Source: Clostridium sp. (GTDB lineage Bacteria; Bacillota; Clostridia; Lachnospirales; Lachnospiraceae). Taken from it: a stretch of DNA of 63,246 bases. A program made the position numbers and the translations under genes. This document shows, in pieces, positions 33,145 through 42,935 of this stretch. The DNA lies in NCBI GenBank assembly GCA_023664775.1, contig JAMPEW010000013.1:1-63246 (forward strand). Reading direction: 5' to 3'. Under the pieces are notes generated by a model. That model did not search any database, was not told where the DNA came from, and was given only the letters and a program-made list of their open reading frames with translations. The stretch's first letter is position 1. Each line of letters starts with the position of its first letter.

Positions 33145-33798
33145 ATGGATGTTTGGATTAATGTATTAGGATTTGTTTTTTTCTTAGGCTTTGCTACGGC
33201 AGCTTATGTATGTATACTTGCCATTAAAAGGCAGGAAGGGATTGTCATAAAAAGCAGGCTGCATCACAGGGTAAATAAATCAGAGGTCATATATGCAAAT
33301 GTCGGGCTGGTCATATTTGCCGTGCTTATGTATTTTCATTACTTTGTGTTTGCGCCTGCCGTCCTTGCCTTTGTTTTTTTCATTGTTCTCTCCACACGTA
33401 TACAGAGCGGCATTACGGAGGAGGGCGCACTGGTTGGAACAATATTTATAGAGTGGGAATTTATGAAAAGCTACAAGCTGGTTGACGACCCGTCTGACAG
33501 CAATATCATAATATTAAAAATCAGGGCAAACAGAAGGCAGTATGTTATGGTGTGCGAGCGAAGGGACAGATTTGAGATAGCAAAAATATTTGATGGGCAT
33601 GAGGTAGAAATCACACATACCATAGCCAATTCCACAACGGACGAGGAAGCTGTCAAGGAAGACACTGTGGCGGATGGTGAAGCTGTTGCGGCAAAAGAGG
33701 CGCATGCGACAGCAGGAAATGGCGTGCCGGGAGAGGAAGCTGTGGCTGCCGCAAAAAAGACAACGTCCATACGACCGATGATTGATGAGGAGGTTTGA
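33145..33798 (+). CDS. Membrane protein with cytoplasmic PH-like region (DUF5673-like)
   Basis: 217 residues. Helix 1 (about 5-25), helices around 49-82, then a domain with the pattern GTIFIEWEFMKSYKLVDDPSDSNIIILKIRANRRQYVMVC, which resembles DUF5673/PH-like membrane-associated folds. The last 60 residues are Ala/Glu-rich low-complexity sequence with two EEAV-type repeats and a basic end. Function unknown. It lies 20 bases after the carbamoyltransferase-like gene, so it is probably in its operon. The pyrB promoter begins directly at its stop. Confidence 0.6.
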   Translation: MDVWINVLGFVFFLGFATAAYVCILAIKRQEGIVIKSRLHHRVNKSEVIYANVGLVIFAVLMYFHYFVFAPAVLAFVFFIVLSTRIQSGITEEGALVGTIFIEWEFMKSYKLVDDPSDSNIIILKIRANRRQYVMVCERRDRFEIAKIFDGHEVEITHTIANSTTDEEAVKEDTVADGEAVAAKEAHATAGNGVPGEEAVAAAKKTTSIRPMIDEEV

Positions 33799-33799
33799 C

Positions 33800-33828
33800 T
33801 TGACAAGCAGGGGGCAAGCGTTTATCAT
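33800..33828 (+). promoter_or_regulatory. Promoter of pyrBI, with a leader hairpin at 33848-33875
   Basis: TTGACA at 33800-33805, a 17-base spacer and TATCAT at 33823-33828. The leader contains TGTCAAG..CTTGACA (33848-33875) just before AAGGAGG. No PyrR-binding consensus (ARUCCNGNGAGGYU) was seen. Confidence 0.55.
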
Positions 33829-33899
33829 TTATATAGTTTAGGTAGGATGTGTCAAGCTTTCATAGAAAACTTGACATGTTCCATGTAAGGAGGTTCCTG

Positions 33900-34859
33900 A
33901 TGAAACATTTAATTGATCCAACAGATTTAAGTGTGGAGGAGATAAACGACATACTTGATTTGGCACAGGATATAATTGAACATAAGGAAGAATACAGTGA
34001 GTTATGTAAGGGAAAAAAACTTGCAACTCTATTTTTTGAACCAAGTACAAGAACCCGATTAAGCTTTGAGGCTGCGATGATGGAATTAGGGGGTAATGTA
34101 CTTGGTTTTTCTTCTGCCGATTCCTCGTCCTCGGCAAAGGGCGAAAGCGTAGGAGATACCATAAGGGTTGTGGGCTGCTACGCAGATATCATTGCAATGC
34201 GGCATCCCAAGGAGGGCGCTCCGCTGTTTGGCGCGGCTGTCTCCTCTGTTCCGATCATAAATGCAGGAGACGGTGGACATAACCATCCGACACAGACGCT
34301 TACTGATTTACTTACGATAAGAAGGGAAAAGGGAAAGCTCAATAATTTTACGATAGGCTTGTGTGGGGATTTGAAATTCGGCAGGACGGTACATTCGCTT
34401 ATAAAAGCACTTTCCAGATATGAAAATATAAAATATATTCTTATTTCACCAAAGGAGCTGAAACTTCCTGATTATATAATCACAGAGGTATTTGAAAAGA
34501 ATAATATAGAATATAGAGAGGTTACCACAATGGAGGAGGTCATGGATGAGCTTGACATCATTTACATGACAAGAGTGCAGAAGGAAAGATTTTTTAATGA
34601 GGCTGACTATGTAAGGCTGAAAGACACCTACATTCTTGATGAAAGCAAGCTGAAAACGGCAAAAAAGGATTTGGCAATTATGCATCCCCTTCCAAGAGTG
34701 AATGAAATATCAATCAAGGTTGATGAGGACAAAAGAGCCTGCTATTTCAGACAGGCAGAAAACGGTAAATATGTCAGAATGTCGCTTATGATAAGGCTTT
34801 TAAATGAGGCGGGAGCAGGTATTCTTGTTCCGTTTGATGAAAGGCAGGTGCAAATATGA
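33900..34859 (+). CDS. pyrB: Aspartate carbamoyltransferase catalytic subunit
   Basis: 319 residues from ATG 33900, seven bases after AAGGAGG; the longer frame from 33849 overlaps the leader hairpin. Motifs: [11 protein letters not shown] (carbamoyl-phosphate), [15 protein letters not shown], and HPLPR (aspartate loop). It condenses carbamoyl phosphate and aspartate in pyrimidine synthesis. pyrI overlaps by four bases (ATGA), so the enzyme is the regulated c6r6-type holoenzyme, as in enteric bacteria and many clostridia rather than in Bacillus. Confidence 0.97.
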   Translation: MKHLIDPTDLSVEEINDILDLAQDIIEHKEEYSELCKGKKLATLFFEPSTRTRLSFEAAMMELGGNVLGFSSADSSSSAKGESVGDTIRVVGCYADIIAMRHPKEGAPLFGAAVSSVPIINAGDGGHNHPTQTLTDLLTIRREKGKLNNFTIGLCGDLKFGRTVHSLIKALSRYENIKYILISPKELKLPDYIITEVFEKNNIEYREVTTMEEVMDELDIIYMTRVQKERFFNEADYVRLKDTYILDESKLKTAKKDLAIMHPLPRVNEISIKVDEDKRACYFRQAENGKYVRMSLMIRLLNEAGAGILVPFDERQVQI

Positions 34860-35269
34860 AAATAGACAGCATACAAAACGGAATCGTTCTTGACCATATT
34901 ACTGCGGGAAAGGCATTGCAGGTGTATAGGGATTTGAAGCTTGATAAGCTGGATTGCAGTGTTGCAATATTACAAAATGTAAAGAGCAATAAGATGGGCA
35001 AGAAGGACATTTTAAAAATTGATAAGGAATATGACCTTAATCTTGATGTTTTAGGATATATTGATCCGGATATAACAGTAAGCATAATAAAGGATGGGGA
35101 GACGATTGAGAAAAAAAAGCTTGCCCTTCCCACAAAGCTTATAAATATAAAAAAATGTAAAAATCCACGCTGTATTACCTCTACAGAGCAGGAAATACCG
35201 CACATTTTTAAACTTACGGATGCTGAAAACCGAGTATACAGATGTATTTATTGTGAGGCAGATAAGTAG
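34856..35269 (+). CDS. pyrI: Aspartate carbamoyltransferase regulatory subunit
   Basis: 137 residues: N-terminal nucleotide-binding domain ([31 protein letters not shown]) and C-terminal zinc domain with two cysteine pairs (KCKNPRC and YRCIYC). It binds CTP or ATP and adjusts PyrB activity. Overlap with pyrB by ATGA indicates coupled translation in equal amounts. Confidence 0.96.
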   Translation: MKIDSIQNGIVLDHITAGKALQVYRDLKLDKLDCSVAILQNVKSNKMGKKDILKIDKEYDLNLDVLGYIDPDITVSIIKDGETIEKKKLALPTKLINIKKCKNPRCITSTEQEIPHIFKLTDAENRVYRCIYCEADK

Positions 35270-35341
35270 GATTAGGGTTTACTTTTTTCGTGAGTGTGGT
35301 ATAATCTATTAGACTATGTAAAATAGGCGCAGAGGTGTGTA

Positions 35342-36646
35342 ATGGAAAAGTATGTTATAAAAGGCGGCAATGCCTTAGAAGGAGAAGTGACGATAGCAGG
35401 CGCTAAAAATGCGGCTCTTGGCATTTTGGCGGCGGCTGTACTTACGGATGATGAGTGTATTATCGAAAATGTACCTTATGTTGAAGATACGAAGGTACTC
35501 CTTCGGGCGATAGAAGCGATTGGCGCAAAGGTGAAATATATTGACACGCATACAGTTTCAATACGTGGAGGCACGATTGAAAATGATGAGGATTTGTGTG
35601 TCACGGGAGAGTACATAAGAAAGATAAGAGCATCCTACTATTTATTGGGAGCCCTGCTTGGAAAGTTTAATCGTGCGCAGGTTGCCCTTCCGGGGGGCTG
35701 TGAGATAGGACTTAGACCAATTGACCAGCACATAAAGGGGTTTGAGGCGCTTGGCGCCAAGGTTTGTATAGATAACGGAGGAAATGTTGTAGCCAATGCT
35801 GAAAGGCTTGTGGGAAGCCATGTATACATGGACGTTGTAACGGTTGGTGCAACCATAAATATAATGCTTGCGGCAGTGCTTGCCGAGGGCAAAACAACAA
35901 TTGAAAATGCGGCAAAGGAACCACATATTGTTGACGTTGCCAACTTCTTAAACAGCATGGGCGCTAACATAAAGGGAGCAGGAACGGACGTCATCCGTAT
36001 CAGAGGCGTACAGAAGCTGAAGGGAACAGAATATTCCATTATACCTGATCAGATTGAGGCAGGCACATTTATGACTATGGCTGTTGCCACAAAGGGCAAT
36101 ATCCTGATTAAAAATGTTATTCCGAAGCATTTGGAGGCTATTACCTCAAAGCTGAACGAGATAGGTGCACATGTAATAGAATATGACGATGCCGTAAGGG
36201 TTATGGCAGACGGAAGGCTGAAGCCGACACAGGTAAAAACACTGCCTTATCCGGGTTTTCCTACCGATATGCAGCCACAGATGGTTACGACCCTTGCACT
36301 TTCACAGGGAACAAGCGTTATCACGGAGAGCATATTTGAAAACCGCTTCAGATATGTGGCCGAGCTTGCACGTATGGGAGCCAAGATAAAGGTTGAGGGC
36401 AATTCCGCAGTTATAACAGGCATGGAAGGATATAAGGGTGCTGACCTTGTTGCACCGGATCTTAGGGCTGGTGCTGCACTTGTAATAGCTGCTTTGGCTG
36501 CCGAGGGATTTTCTACTGTGGAGGATATAAAGTATATTCTTCGAGGCTATGAGAATTTTGATGAAAAAATAAGGGCATTAGGCGGAGAAATACAGGTTGT
36601 TGATTCAGAAAAGGAGCTTATGAAATTCAAGCTCAGAGTAGGATAA
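35342..36646 (+). CDS. murA: UDP-N-acetylglucosamine 1-carboxyvinyltransferase
   Basis: 434 residues: GAKNAALGILAAAVL at the start (Lys22/Asn23 region), the IRASYYLLGALLG segment, and the catalytic Cys in ALPGGCEIGLRPIDQH. It adds enolpyruvate from PEP to UDP-GlcNAc, the first committed step of peptidoglycan and the fosfomycin target. AGAGGTG precedes ATG 35342. metG follows 33 bases later and may be cotranscribed. Confidence 0.96.
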   Translation: MEKYVIKGGNALEGEVTIAGAKNAALGILAAAVLTDDECIIENVPYVEDTKVLLRAIEAIGAKVKYIDTHTVSIRGGTIENDEDLCVTGEYIRKIRASYYLLGALLGKFNRAQVALPGGCEIGLRPIDQHIKGFEALGAKVCIDNGGNVVANAERLVGSHVYMDVVTVGATINIMLAAVLAEGKTTIENAAKEPHIVDVANFLNSMGANIKGAGTDVIRIRGVQKLKGTEYSIIPDQIEAGTFMTMAVATKGNILIKNVIPKHLEAITSKLNEIGAHVIEYDDAVRVMADGRLKPTQVKTLPYPGFPTDMQPQMVTTLALSQGTSVITESIFENRFRYVAELARMGAKIKVEGNSAVITGMEGYKGADLVAPDLRAGAALVIAALAAEGFSTVEDIKYILRGYENFDEKIRALGGEIQVVDSEKELMKFKLRVG

Positions 36647-36679
36647 AATATAGGTTCAAAAGAAGGGGGTATTTAGAAA

Positions 36680-38668
36680 ATGGCGAAGAAACCATATTAC
36701 ATTACTACGGCGATTGCATACACGTCAGGAAAGCCTCATATAGGCAACACCTATGAGGTGGTTCTTGCGGATAGTATTGCGAGATACAAAAGATTTGTGG
36801 GTTATGATGTAAGATTTCAGACAGGAACAGATGAGCATGGACAGAAAATAGAAATCAAGGCATTTGAAAATTTATCAACACCAAAGGAATTTGTTGATGA
36901 TGTGGCAGGGCAGGTTAAAAGCATATGGGATTTGATGAACACGTCATACGACAAATTTATAAGAACTACAGATGAGGACCACGAGAAGCAGGTTCAGAAA
37001 ATATTTAAAAAGCTTTATGATCAGGGAGACATATACAAGGGTGAGTACGAGGGAATGTACTGTACGCCTTGCGAAGCCTTCTTTACACCGTCACAGCTTG
37101 TAGATGGAAAATGTCCTGACTGCGGCAGTGAGTGCCAGCCTGCCAAGGAGGAGGCATATTTCTTCAAGCTTAGCAAATATGCGGACAAGCTGATAGAGCA
37201 CATAAAGGCAAATCCTGATTTTATACAGCCGGAGTCAAGAAAAAATGAAATGATGAACAATTTTCTTTTGCCGGGCTTACAGGATTTATGTGTGTCAAGG
37301 AGCTCTTTTAAGTGGGGCATCCCTGTAGAATTTGATCCCGGACATGTTATCTATGTATGGATAGATGCACTTTCCAACTATATAACCGGACTTGGATATG
37401 ATGCTGACGGAGTAAGTAACGCACTTTATAAGAGATATTGGCCTGCTGACCTTCACCTGATTGGCAAGGATATACTCAGGTTTCACACAATATATTGGCC
37501 GATTATGCTTATGGCGCTTGGCGAGCCTTTGCCAAAGCAGATTTTTGGACATCCATGGCTGCTCCAAAGCAGCGGCAAGATGAGCAAGTCCCGTGGAAAT
37601 GTTATCTATGCAGACGACATGGTGGATTTATTCGGCGTGGATGCAGTAAGGTTTTTCCTGCTCCATGAGATGCCGTTTGAAAATGATGGCGTTATTTCAT
37701 GGGAGCTTGTAATAGAGCGGATAAATTCAGAGCTTGCCAATACCCTTGGCAATCTTGTAAACAGGACAATATCCATGTCCAACAAATATTTTGGTGGAAT
37801 TGTCACAAATACAAACGAGGCTGCATCTGTGGACGAGGAGCTTAAAAAACAGGTGATTGACACAAGGCTAAAGGTAAACGAGTGCATGGAAAAGCTTAGG
37901 GTTGCCGATGCAATTACTGAAATCTTTGCACTTTTCAAGAGATGCAATAAATATATTGACGAGACAACGCCTTGGGTACTTGGAAAAGACCCTGCACAGT
38001 CTGACAGATTAAATACTGTGCTTTACAATCTCGTTGAGAGCATTACGGTTGGAGCTACGCTGCTTGAACCGTTTATGCCTGAAACTGCCGAGAAGATTTT
38101 AAAGCAGTTGAACACTGAAAAAAGAAGGGTTACGGAGCTTGCGTCATTTGGACTTTATCCGTCGGGTACGCAGGTTGCGGCAGAGCCGGAGATGCTCTTT
38201 GCAAGAATAGATGCACCTGCCATGCTTGATGAGATTGAGCGGAGGTTCCCTTCCAAGCCGGAGGAACCGGAGGAGGAAGAAAAACCAAAGAAAAAGGGTA
38301 AGACAAGCGTTGAAATACCTACCGTGGACACAAAGGTTAAGGAAGAAATTACAATAGAAGAATTTGATAGAATGCAGCTTCAGATGGGGGAAATTATCTC
38401 CTGCGAGGAGGTACAAAAGTCAAAGAAGCTTCTATGCTCACAGGTACAGGTAAATGGGAGAGTGCTCCAAATTGTATCAGGCATAAAGAATTACTATACG
38501 CCTGAGGAGATGGTAGGCAAAAAGGTTGTCGTTATTACAAACCTGAAGCCGACAAAGCTTGCAGGAGTAGAGTCCGAGGGTATGCTGTTATGTGCAGAGG
38601 ATTTTGAGGGGAATCTTGCACTGCTTACTGCCGAGAAGGATATGCCTGCCGGCGCAATGATAAGTTAA
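36680..38668 (+). CDS. metG: Methionyl-tRNA synthetase
   Basis: 662 residues: class I signatures HIGNTYE (HIGH) and GKMSKSRGN (KMSKS), a zinc knuckle with CTPC and CPDCGSEC, an anticodon-binding helical domain, a charged linker around residue 535, and a C-terminal EMAPII/Trbp111-type tRNA-binding domain. It charges tRNA-Met. GGGGG lies before ATG 36680. A GGCTGTC-family terminator follows. Confidence 0.97.
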   Translation: MAKKPYYITTAIAYTSGKPHIGNTYEVVLADSIARYKRFVGYDVRFQTGTDEHGQKIEIKAFENLSTPKEFVDDVAGQVKSIWDLMNTSYDKFIRTTDEDHEKQVQKIFKKLYDQGDIYKGEYEGMYCTPCEAFFTPSQLVDGKCPDCGSECQPAKEEAYFFKLSKYADKLIEHIKANPDFIQPESRKNEMMNNFLLPGLQDLCVSRSSFKWGIPVEFDPGHVIYVWIDALSNYITGLGYDADGVSNALYKRYWPADLHLIGKDILRFHTIYWPIMLMALGEPLPKQIFGHPWLLQSSGKMSKSRGNVIYADDMVDLFGVDAVRFFLLHEMPFENDGVISWELVIERINSELANTLGNLVNRTISMSNKYFGGIVTNTNEAASVDEELKKQVIDTRLKVNECMEKLRVADAITEIFALFKRCNKYIDETTPWVLGKDPAQSDRLNTVLYNLVESITVGATLLEPFMPETAEKILKQLNTEKRRVTELASFGLYPSGTQVAAEPEMLFARIDAPAMLDEIERRFPSKPEEPEEEEKPKKKGKTSVEIPTVDTKVKEEITIEEFDRMQLQMGEIISCEEVQKSKKLLCSQVQVNGRVLQIVSGIKNYYTPEEMVGKKVVVITNLKPTKLAGVESEGMLLCAEDFEGNLALLTAEKDMPAGAMIS

Positions 38669-38676
38669 AAAAATAA

Positions 38677-38731
38677 AGAGGGCTGTCATAGTAAGGATTT
38701 AAGGCACACATATGACAAGCCCTCTTTTTTC
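38677..38731 (+). terminator. Terminator after metG
   Basis: AGAGGGCTGTCATA pairs with TATGACAAGCCCTCT, then a T-run. The left arm continues GTAAGGATTTAAGGCACA, the shared sequence of the family. Confidence 0.9.
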
Positions 38732-38794
38732 TTTACTTACATATGCGATGCATGGTATAATAAATCGTCTGTTTGTTTGGAGGAAGCAGATTTC

Positions 38795-38962
38795 GAAAGG
38801 TTAAGAACCTTAGCGCCATGTACCTAAGCTGGTTGTGGGGATTCCCACAGTTTAGGTCGACGAGGTAAAGAGTTATCGAAGTATTCGGCGGATGCTCTTT
38901 CGCGTAGCTGAACGTGTCATGCAAGGTAAAATATGAGGGTAACCTCAAAACAAAGCCAAGCA
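38795..38962 (+). ncRNA. glmS ribozyme (glucosamine-6-phosphate-activated self-cleaving RNA)
   Basis: All core landmarks are present: AGCGCC with the cleavage site between A38812 and G38813, GACGAGG at 38859-38865, ATCGAAGTATTCGGCGGATG at 38875-38894, and paired arms P1 (CCTAAGC..), P2 (GTGGG/CCCAC) and P3 (AAAGAG/CTCTTT). A P4-type end has GGGTAACCTC. It lies upstream of glmS. Binding of glucosamine-6-phosphate triggers cleavage and decay of the mRNA, a product feedback. Confidence 0.93.
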
Positions 38963-39029
38963 ATCAGCCGTAGCATATAAGCTTTCAGAAGCCTGTCAGC
39001 ATATGTGCTTTCGTTAAGTATGCTCGTTC

Positions 39030-39080
39030 AAAGTGCCATTAAAGCAGTGGCAGCATAAAGAGTGCTGAAGGTACTTTGTC
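39030..39080 (+). repeat. Dispersed ~52-bp intergenic repeat, copy B
   Basis: CAAAGTGCCATTAAAG..GTGGCAGCATAAAGAGTGC..AAGGTACTTTGT, matching copy A at 28745-28798. Differences are mostly transitions, some compensated in the hairpin (GTGCC..GGCAC against GTGCT..GGTAC, allowing a G-U pair). That pattern hints at a conserved RNA fold. Confidence 0.65.
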
Positions 39081-39228
39081 CATAACAAGGAATTTTGAAT
39101 AATATAAGGACGCGTGGCATATGATGTTTTATAGTTTTGTAAGCCTTGAAATAAACTATAATAGTTTGTCATATAGATAAACATGGGATAAGTGCGTCTT
39201 GAATTAAGAATGAAGGAGAATAAATGAT

Positions 39229-41043
39229 ATGTGTGGAATAATAGGTTTTACCGGCAGCAAGCCGGCAAAGGATATCATCATTGATGGATTGGAGCAGCTT
39301 GAGTACAGAGGCTATGACAGTGCGGGACTTGCGCTTTTGCATGATGGGAAAATTACTGTAAAAAAACGTACGGGCAAGGTTGCCGAGCTTAGGAAGCTTT
39401 GTGAGGAGGACGATAACCCTGCAAGCTGTGGAATCGGACACACAAGATGGGCCACCCACGGAGGTGTTACAGATGCAAATGCCCACCCACACAAATGTGG
39501 GCAGGTAGTGCTGATACACAACGGCATCATTGAAAATTACAGACAGCTTATAACGGAGTTTGGGCTTGGTGGAAAGCTGATATCGGAAACAGATACGGAG
39601 GTTGTTGCGGCGCTTCTTGATACGTTTTATGAGGGGGACCCTGTAAAAGCCATAAAGAAAACCGTAGGCGCCCTTTCAGGTGCATTTGCACTGTGCATCA
39701 TGTTTCAGGATATACCGGACACGATATTTTCCATAAGAAATGTAAGCCCACTTATTGCGACAGCTTCAGAGGAGGGCTCTGTAATTGCATCAGACCTTAC
39801 GGCTGTGATTGCATTTTCCAAGGAATATTTTGTGGTGCCGGAATATCATATACTTACGCTTACAAAGGATGGAATTGACGTAAGAGACATGAAAGGAAAC
39901 GAGGTAAAGCCTGAGATGCTTTCGGTAAGCTGGGATATTGCCAGTGCCAAGAAGGGCGGCTATCCATTCTTTATGTTAAAGGAAATTTATGAGCAGCCGG
40001 ACGCAATCAGAAATACGGTTGCACCGAGGGTAAGCGGTGGTCTGCCTGATTTTTCCGAAGATGGTATAGATGATGAGGTACTGCGCAGCTGTAAGAGGGT
40101 TACCGTAGTTGCATGTGGAACTGCAATGCATGCGGGCATGGTAGGAAAACACGTGATAGAGAATAAGCTCCGTATACCTGTGCAGGTGGAGATAGCGTCA
40201 GAATTTAGATATAAAAATCCGATTATTGATAAAGACACGCTCACTATTGTTTTATCACAGTCGGGAGAAACCATAGATACTCTTGAGGCATTGAAGCTTG
40301 CAAAGAAAAATGGGTCAAGGGTTATATCAATCGTAAATGTAAAGGGCTCAACAATCGCCCGCGAAAGCGACTATGTTCTCTACACCCATGCGGGTCCTGA
40401 GATTGCCGTTGCAAGCACAAAGGCATATACAGTACAGGTATCGGCGATGTACCTGATTGCCTGCAAAATGGGAATGGTAAAGGGAATACTTGACGAAGGG
40501 GAGGCGAAGCATTTTATGACAAAGCTTATCAATGCCCCTAACATTATTGAGGACACCCTCAAAATGGCAAACAACATAAAGAGGATAGCAAATCATATTA
40601 AGCTTGCCCCTGATGCCTTTTATATAGGCAGGGGACTTGACTACACCATGAGTCTTGAGGCGGCGTTAAAGCTGAAGGAAATTTCTTATGTACATGCGGA
40701 GGCTTATGCGGCGGGAGAGCTGAAGCATGGCACCATTGCGCTTATAACAGAGAATGTTCCCGTAATAGCGCTTGCAACACAGGAGGATGTATACGGCAAG
40801 GTCATATCCAACATAAGAGAGGTAAAGGCGAGAGGCGCATACGTTGTGCTTGTCAGCATGGACGAGGAGGTAAATGACCCTTCCATATGTGATAAGCACA
40901 TTCGGATTCCAAAGCTTGAGCCGGAATTTACTGCATTTGCAACGGCAGTGATTTTGCAGCTTATCGCATATTACACGTCTGAGGCAAAGGGGCTTGACGT
41001 TGATAAGCCAAGAAACCTTGCTAAATCAGTAACGGTAGAATAA
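39229..41043 (+). CDS. glmS: Glutamine-fructose-6-phosphate aminotransferase
   Basis: 604 residues. N-terminal glutaminase with catalytic Cys2 (MCGIIGFTG), the HTRWATHGG loop and HNGIIENY. The two C-terminal SIS domains carry ACGTAMHAG, SQSGETIDT, and the end LAKSVTVE. It makes glucosamine-6-phosphate for wall precursors. GGAG lies about ten bases before ATG 39229; an out-of-frame ATG just upstream is not used. It is controlled by the leader ribozyme. Confidence 0.97.
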   Translation: MCGIIGFTGSKPAKDIIIDGLEQLEYRGYDSAGLALLHDGKITVKKRTGKVAELRKLCEEDDNPASCGIGHTRWATHGGVTDANAHPHKCGQVVLIHNGIIENYRQLITEFGLGGKLISETDTEVVAALLDTFYEGDPVKAIKKTVGALSGAFALCIMFQDIPDTIFSIRNVSPLIATASEEGSVIASDLTAVIAFSKEYFVVPEYHILTLTKDGIDVRDMKGNEVKPEMLSVSWDIASAKKGGYPFFMLKEIYEQPDAIRNTVAPRVSGGLPDFSEDGIDDEVLRSCKRVTVVACGTAMHAGMVGKHVIENKLRIPVQVEIASEFRYKNPIIDKDTLTIVLSQSGETIDTLEALKLAKKNGSRVISIVNVKGSTIARESDYVLYTHAGPEIAVASTKAYTVQVSAMYLIACKMGMVKGILDEGEAKHFMTKLINAPNIIEDTLKMANNIKRIANHIKLAPDAFYIGRGLDYTMSLEAALKLKEISYVHAEAYAAGELKHGTIALITENVPVIALATQEDVYGKVISNIREVKARGAYVVLVSMDEEVNDPSICDKHIRIPKLEPEFTAFATAVILQLIAYYTSEAKGLDVDKPRNLAKSVTVE

Positions 41044-41049
41044 AAAAAT

Positions 41050-41103
41050 AAGGGGCTGTCATAGTAAGTTTTTTTCTTGCTGCGATAGCTCCTTATATTT
41101 TTG
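41050..41103. terminator. Bidirectional terminator between glmS and a minus-strand gene
   Basis: AAGGGGCTGTCATAGTAAG pairs with CTTGCTGCGATAGCTCCTT, with an A-run on the left and a T-rich stretch on the right. GGCTGTC family. Confidence 0.85.
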
Positions 41104-41117
41104 TTTTATTGAAGCAG

Positions 41118-41909
41118 TCACTCCTCCAAGGTGTCCTCATAACACGAACCATCTAATATCTCACAAAACACTTCATCAAGCATATCCCATTCAGGTGTCC
41201 TGTCGTCCCTCATAGATTTAGACAGTGTGCCATACCTTGTAATTTCATCTTCTATGTAATTATGAATAATGGGAATTTTAGGATTCAAAGCTTTCTCATC
41301 ACTTTGCGCCTTTATTTTTAGCATTTCCTTTATCGCATCTGACAATTCAAAACGAAGCTTCTGCTTTAGCAGCTCCTCAAATCTAACCGGAGGCACGCTG
41401 TGGTTTTCCTCTATGTACTTACAGGCTAATATTGGTCTTAGGGCATATATGTACTTTTTATATTTCACATAATCCTCCTGTAAGTATTGCTTATATGTAC
41501 TGTTAGCAGTTCCATAGTAATGATATAATGCAGACTTTTCTGAAAAATACCCCTTGCCGCACTGATAAATCTTTTTCCATGCATCAGTTGTCTTATAAAC
41601 AATGGGAGAATTTGCCCACTCGAACAAAGTGGCATTACCTTTATGAAATTGTACAAGTGTCTTTTTCAAATCCCAACCATTAATGTCAAGCACCTCATCT
41701 AATTGCCATTCAATAACATCTCGTTTTTCGCAAAGTCTTAAATAATCTTTTTTCTCTCTTACATATACAAATCTGACATCATAATCACTGTCCGGTGATT
41801 CCACGCCCCATGCCCGACTGCCCGACTCCACGGCATATAATACTTTGACATTTTCTTTTTTTTCTATTTCTGTCAGCTTTTCATTGATTTCTCTTGCTAT
41901 ATCCCTCAT
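41118..41909 (-). CDS. Polymerase-beta-type nucleotidyltransferase (RlaP/YcgL-like), second of a pair
   Basis: 263 residues with the nucleotidyltransferase core ESGSRAWGVESPDSDYDVRFVYV (GSR..G and DxD), a FEWANSPIVY segment and a helical tail. It resembles PF10127-type proteins, seen in phages and in some RNA-repair loci. The reaction is unknown; nucleotide transfer to RNA is an inference from the fold. Its start overlaps the stop of the upstream nucleotidyltransferase by four bases (ATGA), so the two are made together. Confidence 0.75.
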   Translation of the reverse strand: MRDIAREINEKLTEIEKKENVKVLYAVESGSRAWGVESPDSDYDVRFVYVREKKDYLRLCEKRDVIEWQLDEVLDINGWDLKKTLVQFHKGNATLFEWANSPIVYKTTDAWKKIYQCGKGYFSEKSALYHYYGTANSTYKQYLQEDYVKYKKYIYALRPILACKYIEENHSVPPVRFEELLKQKLRFELSDAIKEMLKIKAQSDEKALNPKIPIIHNYIEDEITRYGTLSKSMRDDRTPEWDMLDEVFCEILDGSCYEDTLEE

Positions 41910-42928
41910 ATAAAATCACCTTCTATTGCCTTCCGGTTTACAAATTCAACAAATCGTTCTATCTTTTCCATATCAGGATTATCAGGAAGCAACGAATTTT
42001 TTGTGGCTGTATCTAATCGTTTCTCATAATCAGACAGCATATGGTAAAATTCCTTTGAAAATGTCCTGTCCTCATTTTGAAAATCACCACTGCGAATACT
42101 TCTTAACAATTCTGCTTCCTCTGTCCTGTGGGTGTTAATCTCACCCTTTTCCAAAATATCTATCGCCATCATAAACAGGCGAACTAAATGCATTGCATGT
42201 TTGTTGAGATGGTTGTCATCCTTTTTCTTATTGCGTTTGCCTATTTTGTCGTATTCCCTGACAACATTAGTCATGGCGCCTAACATAGTATTATAATCAC
42301 GAAGTGGAAGGTGATGATAGTTTGCATCAATGAATATCTCTGTCTTAAAATCCGGGTTATCAGAATCATCTATATAAATGTTAATAGTTCCCTTATCAAA
42401 CATTTTATTTTTACGCCTGAAGTCCTCTAAAGCATTTTTAACTGAATGATATATATGATTTTCTCTTTCCTGCTGCGGCATGGAATCTCTGGCAAGCGCA
42501 TTTTGAAGCCTTCGTAGCTGTGCAGAGGCATAACCTCCAAAAGACTTCGCAGCTCTTTTAGAAAGGAATATACGCTTGTTATCAAGCAATTTTTGTCCCA
42601 AAGAATTTTTAATAAGATATTGGTCATTGTCCAAGCCTAACAATTCTATTGTATTGGGGTTACATTCTATAAAGAGCCTGACAACCTTATTAAAAGAATA
42701 TATGACTGTATCTGTATTTTCATCCTCATACTGCGCAAACTCTGTAAGTCCCAATAAGTCTGACGGTAAATTTAATGTAATGCCTCTAAAATCAATATCG
42801 CTGTTTTCATTATTTGTGCCATATGCATAGCTTCCACCGATTCCTAACAAAATAATACGCTCGCCAAGTCTGGGATTGGTCTGTAAAAATCTGTATGCAT
42901 CTGTACTTAGTAGCTTGCGAAAATCCAT
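41906..42928 (-). CDS. Polymerase-beta-type nucleotidyltransferase, first of a pair
   Basis: 340 residues from the ATG at 42928 (AAAGGAAAC upstream; sixteen further codons overlap the lipoprotein stop). The core GIGGSYAYGTNNENSDIDFRGI has the G[GS]S..G and DxD metal pair, followed by RLFIECNPNTIELLG and a helical C-terminal half. It is related to but clearly different from the next gene (longer, with an inserted region around residues 160-230). The pair may form a heteromer. No RNA ligase, kinase or Hen1 partner is near, so a complete RNA-repair locus is not present here. Confidence 0.75.
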   Translation of the reverse strand: MDFRKLLSTDAYRFLQTNPRLGERIILLGIGGSYAYGTNNENSDIDFRGITLNLPSDLLGLTEFAQYEDENTDTVIYSFNKVVRLFIECNPNTIELLGLDNDQYLIKNSLGQKLLDNKRIFLSKRAAKSFGGYASAQLRRLQNALARDSMPQQERENHIYHSVKNALEDFRRKNKMFDKGTINIYIDDSDNPDFKTEIFIDANYHHLPLRDYNTMLGAMTNVVREYDKIGKRNKKKDDNHLNKHAMHLVRLFMMAIDILEKGEINTHRTEEAELLRSIRSGDFQNEDRTFSKEFYHMLSDYEKRLDTATKNSLLPDNPDMEKIERFVEFVNRKAIEGDFI

Positions 42929-42935
42929 GTTTCCT

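Larger units (their letters stand above)
38732..39228 (+). other. 497-base leader of glmS: ribozyme, then a structured spacer with repeat B
   Basis: No gene. The stretch holds the glmS ribozyme (38795-38962), then about 70 bases with small inverted repeats (AGCATATAAGC.., CAGCATATGTGC), repeat B at 39030-39080, and a possible promoter region with TATAATAG around 39158. The ribozyme-to-gene distance of about 250 bases is long for a glmS leader. Confidence 0.6.
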
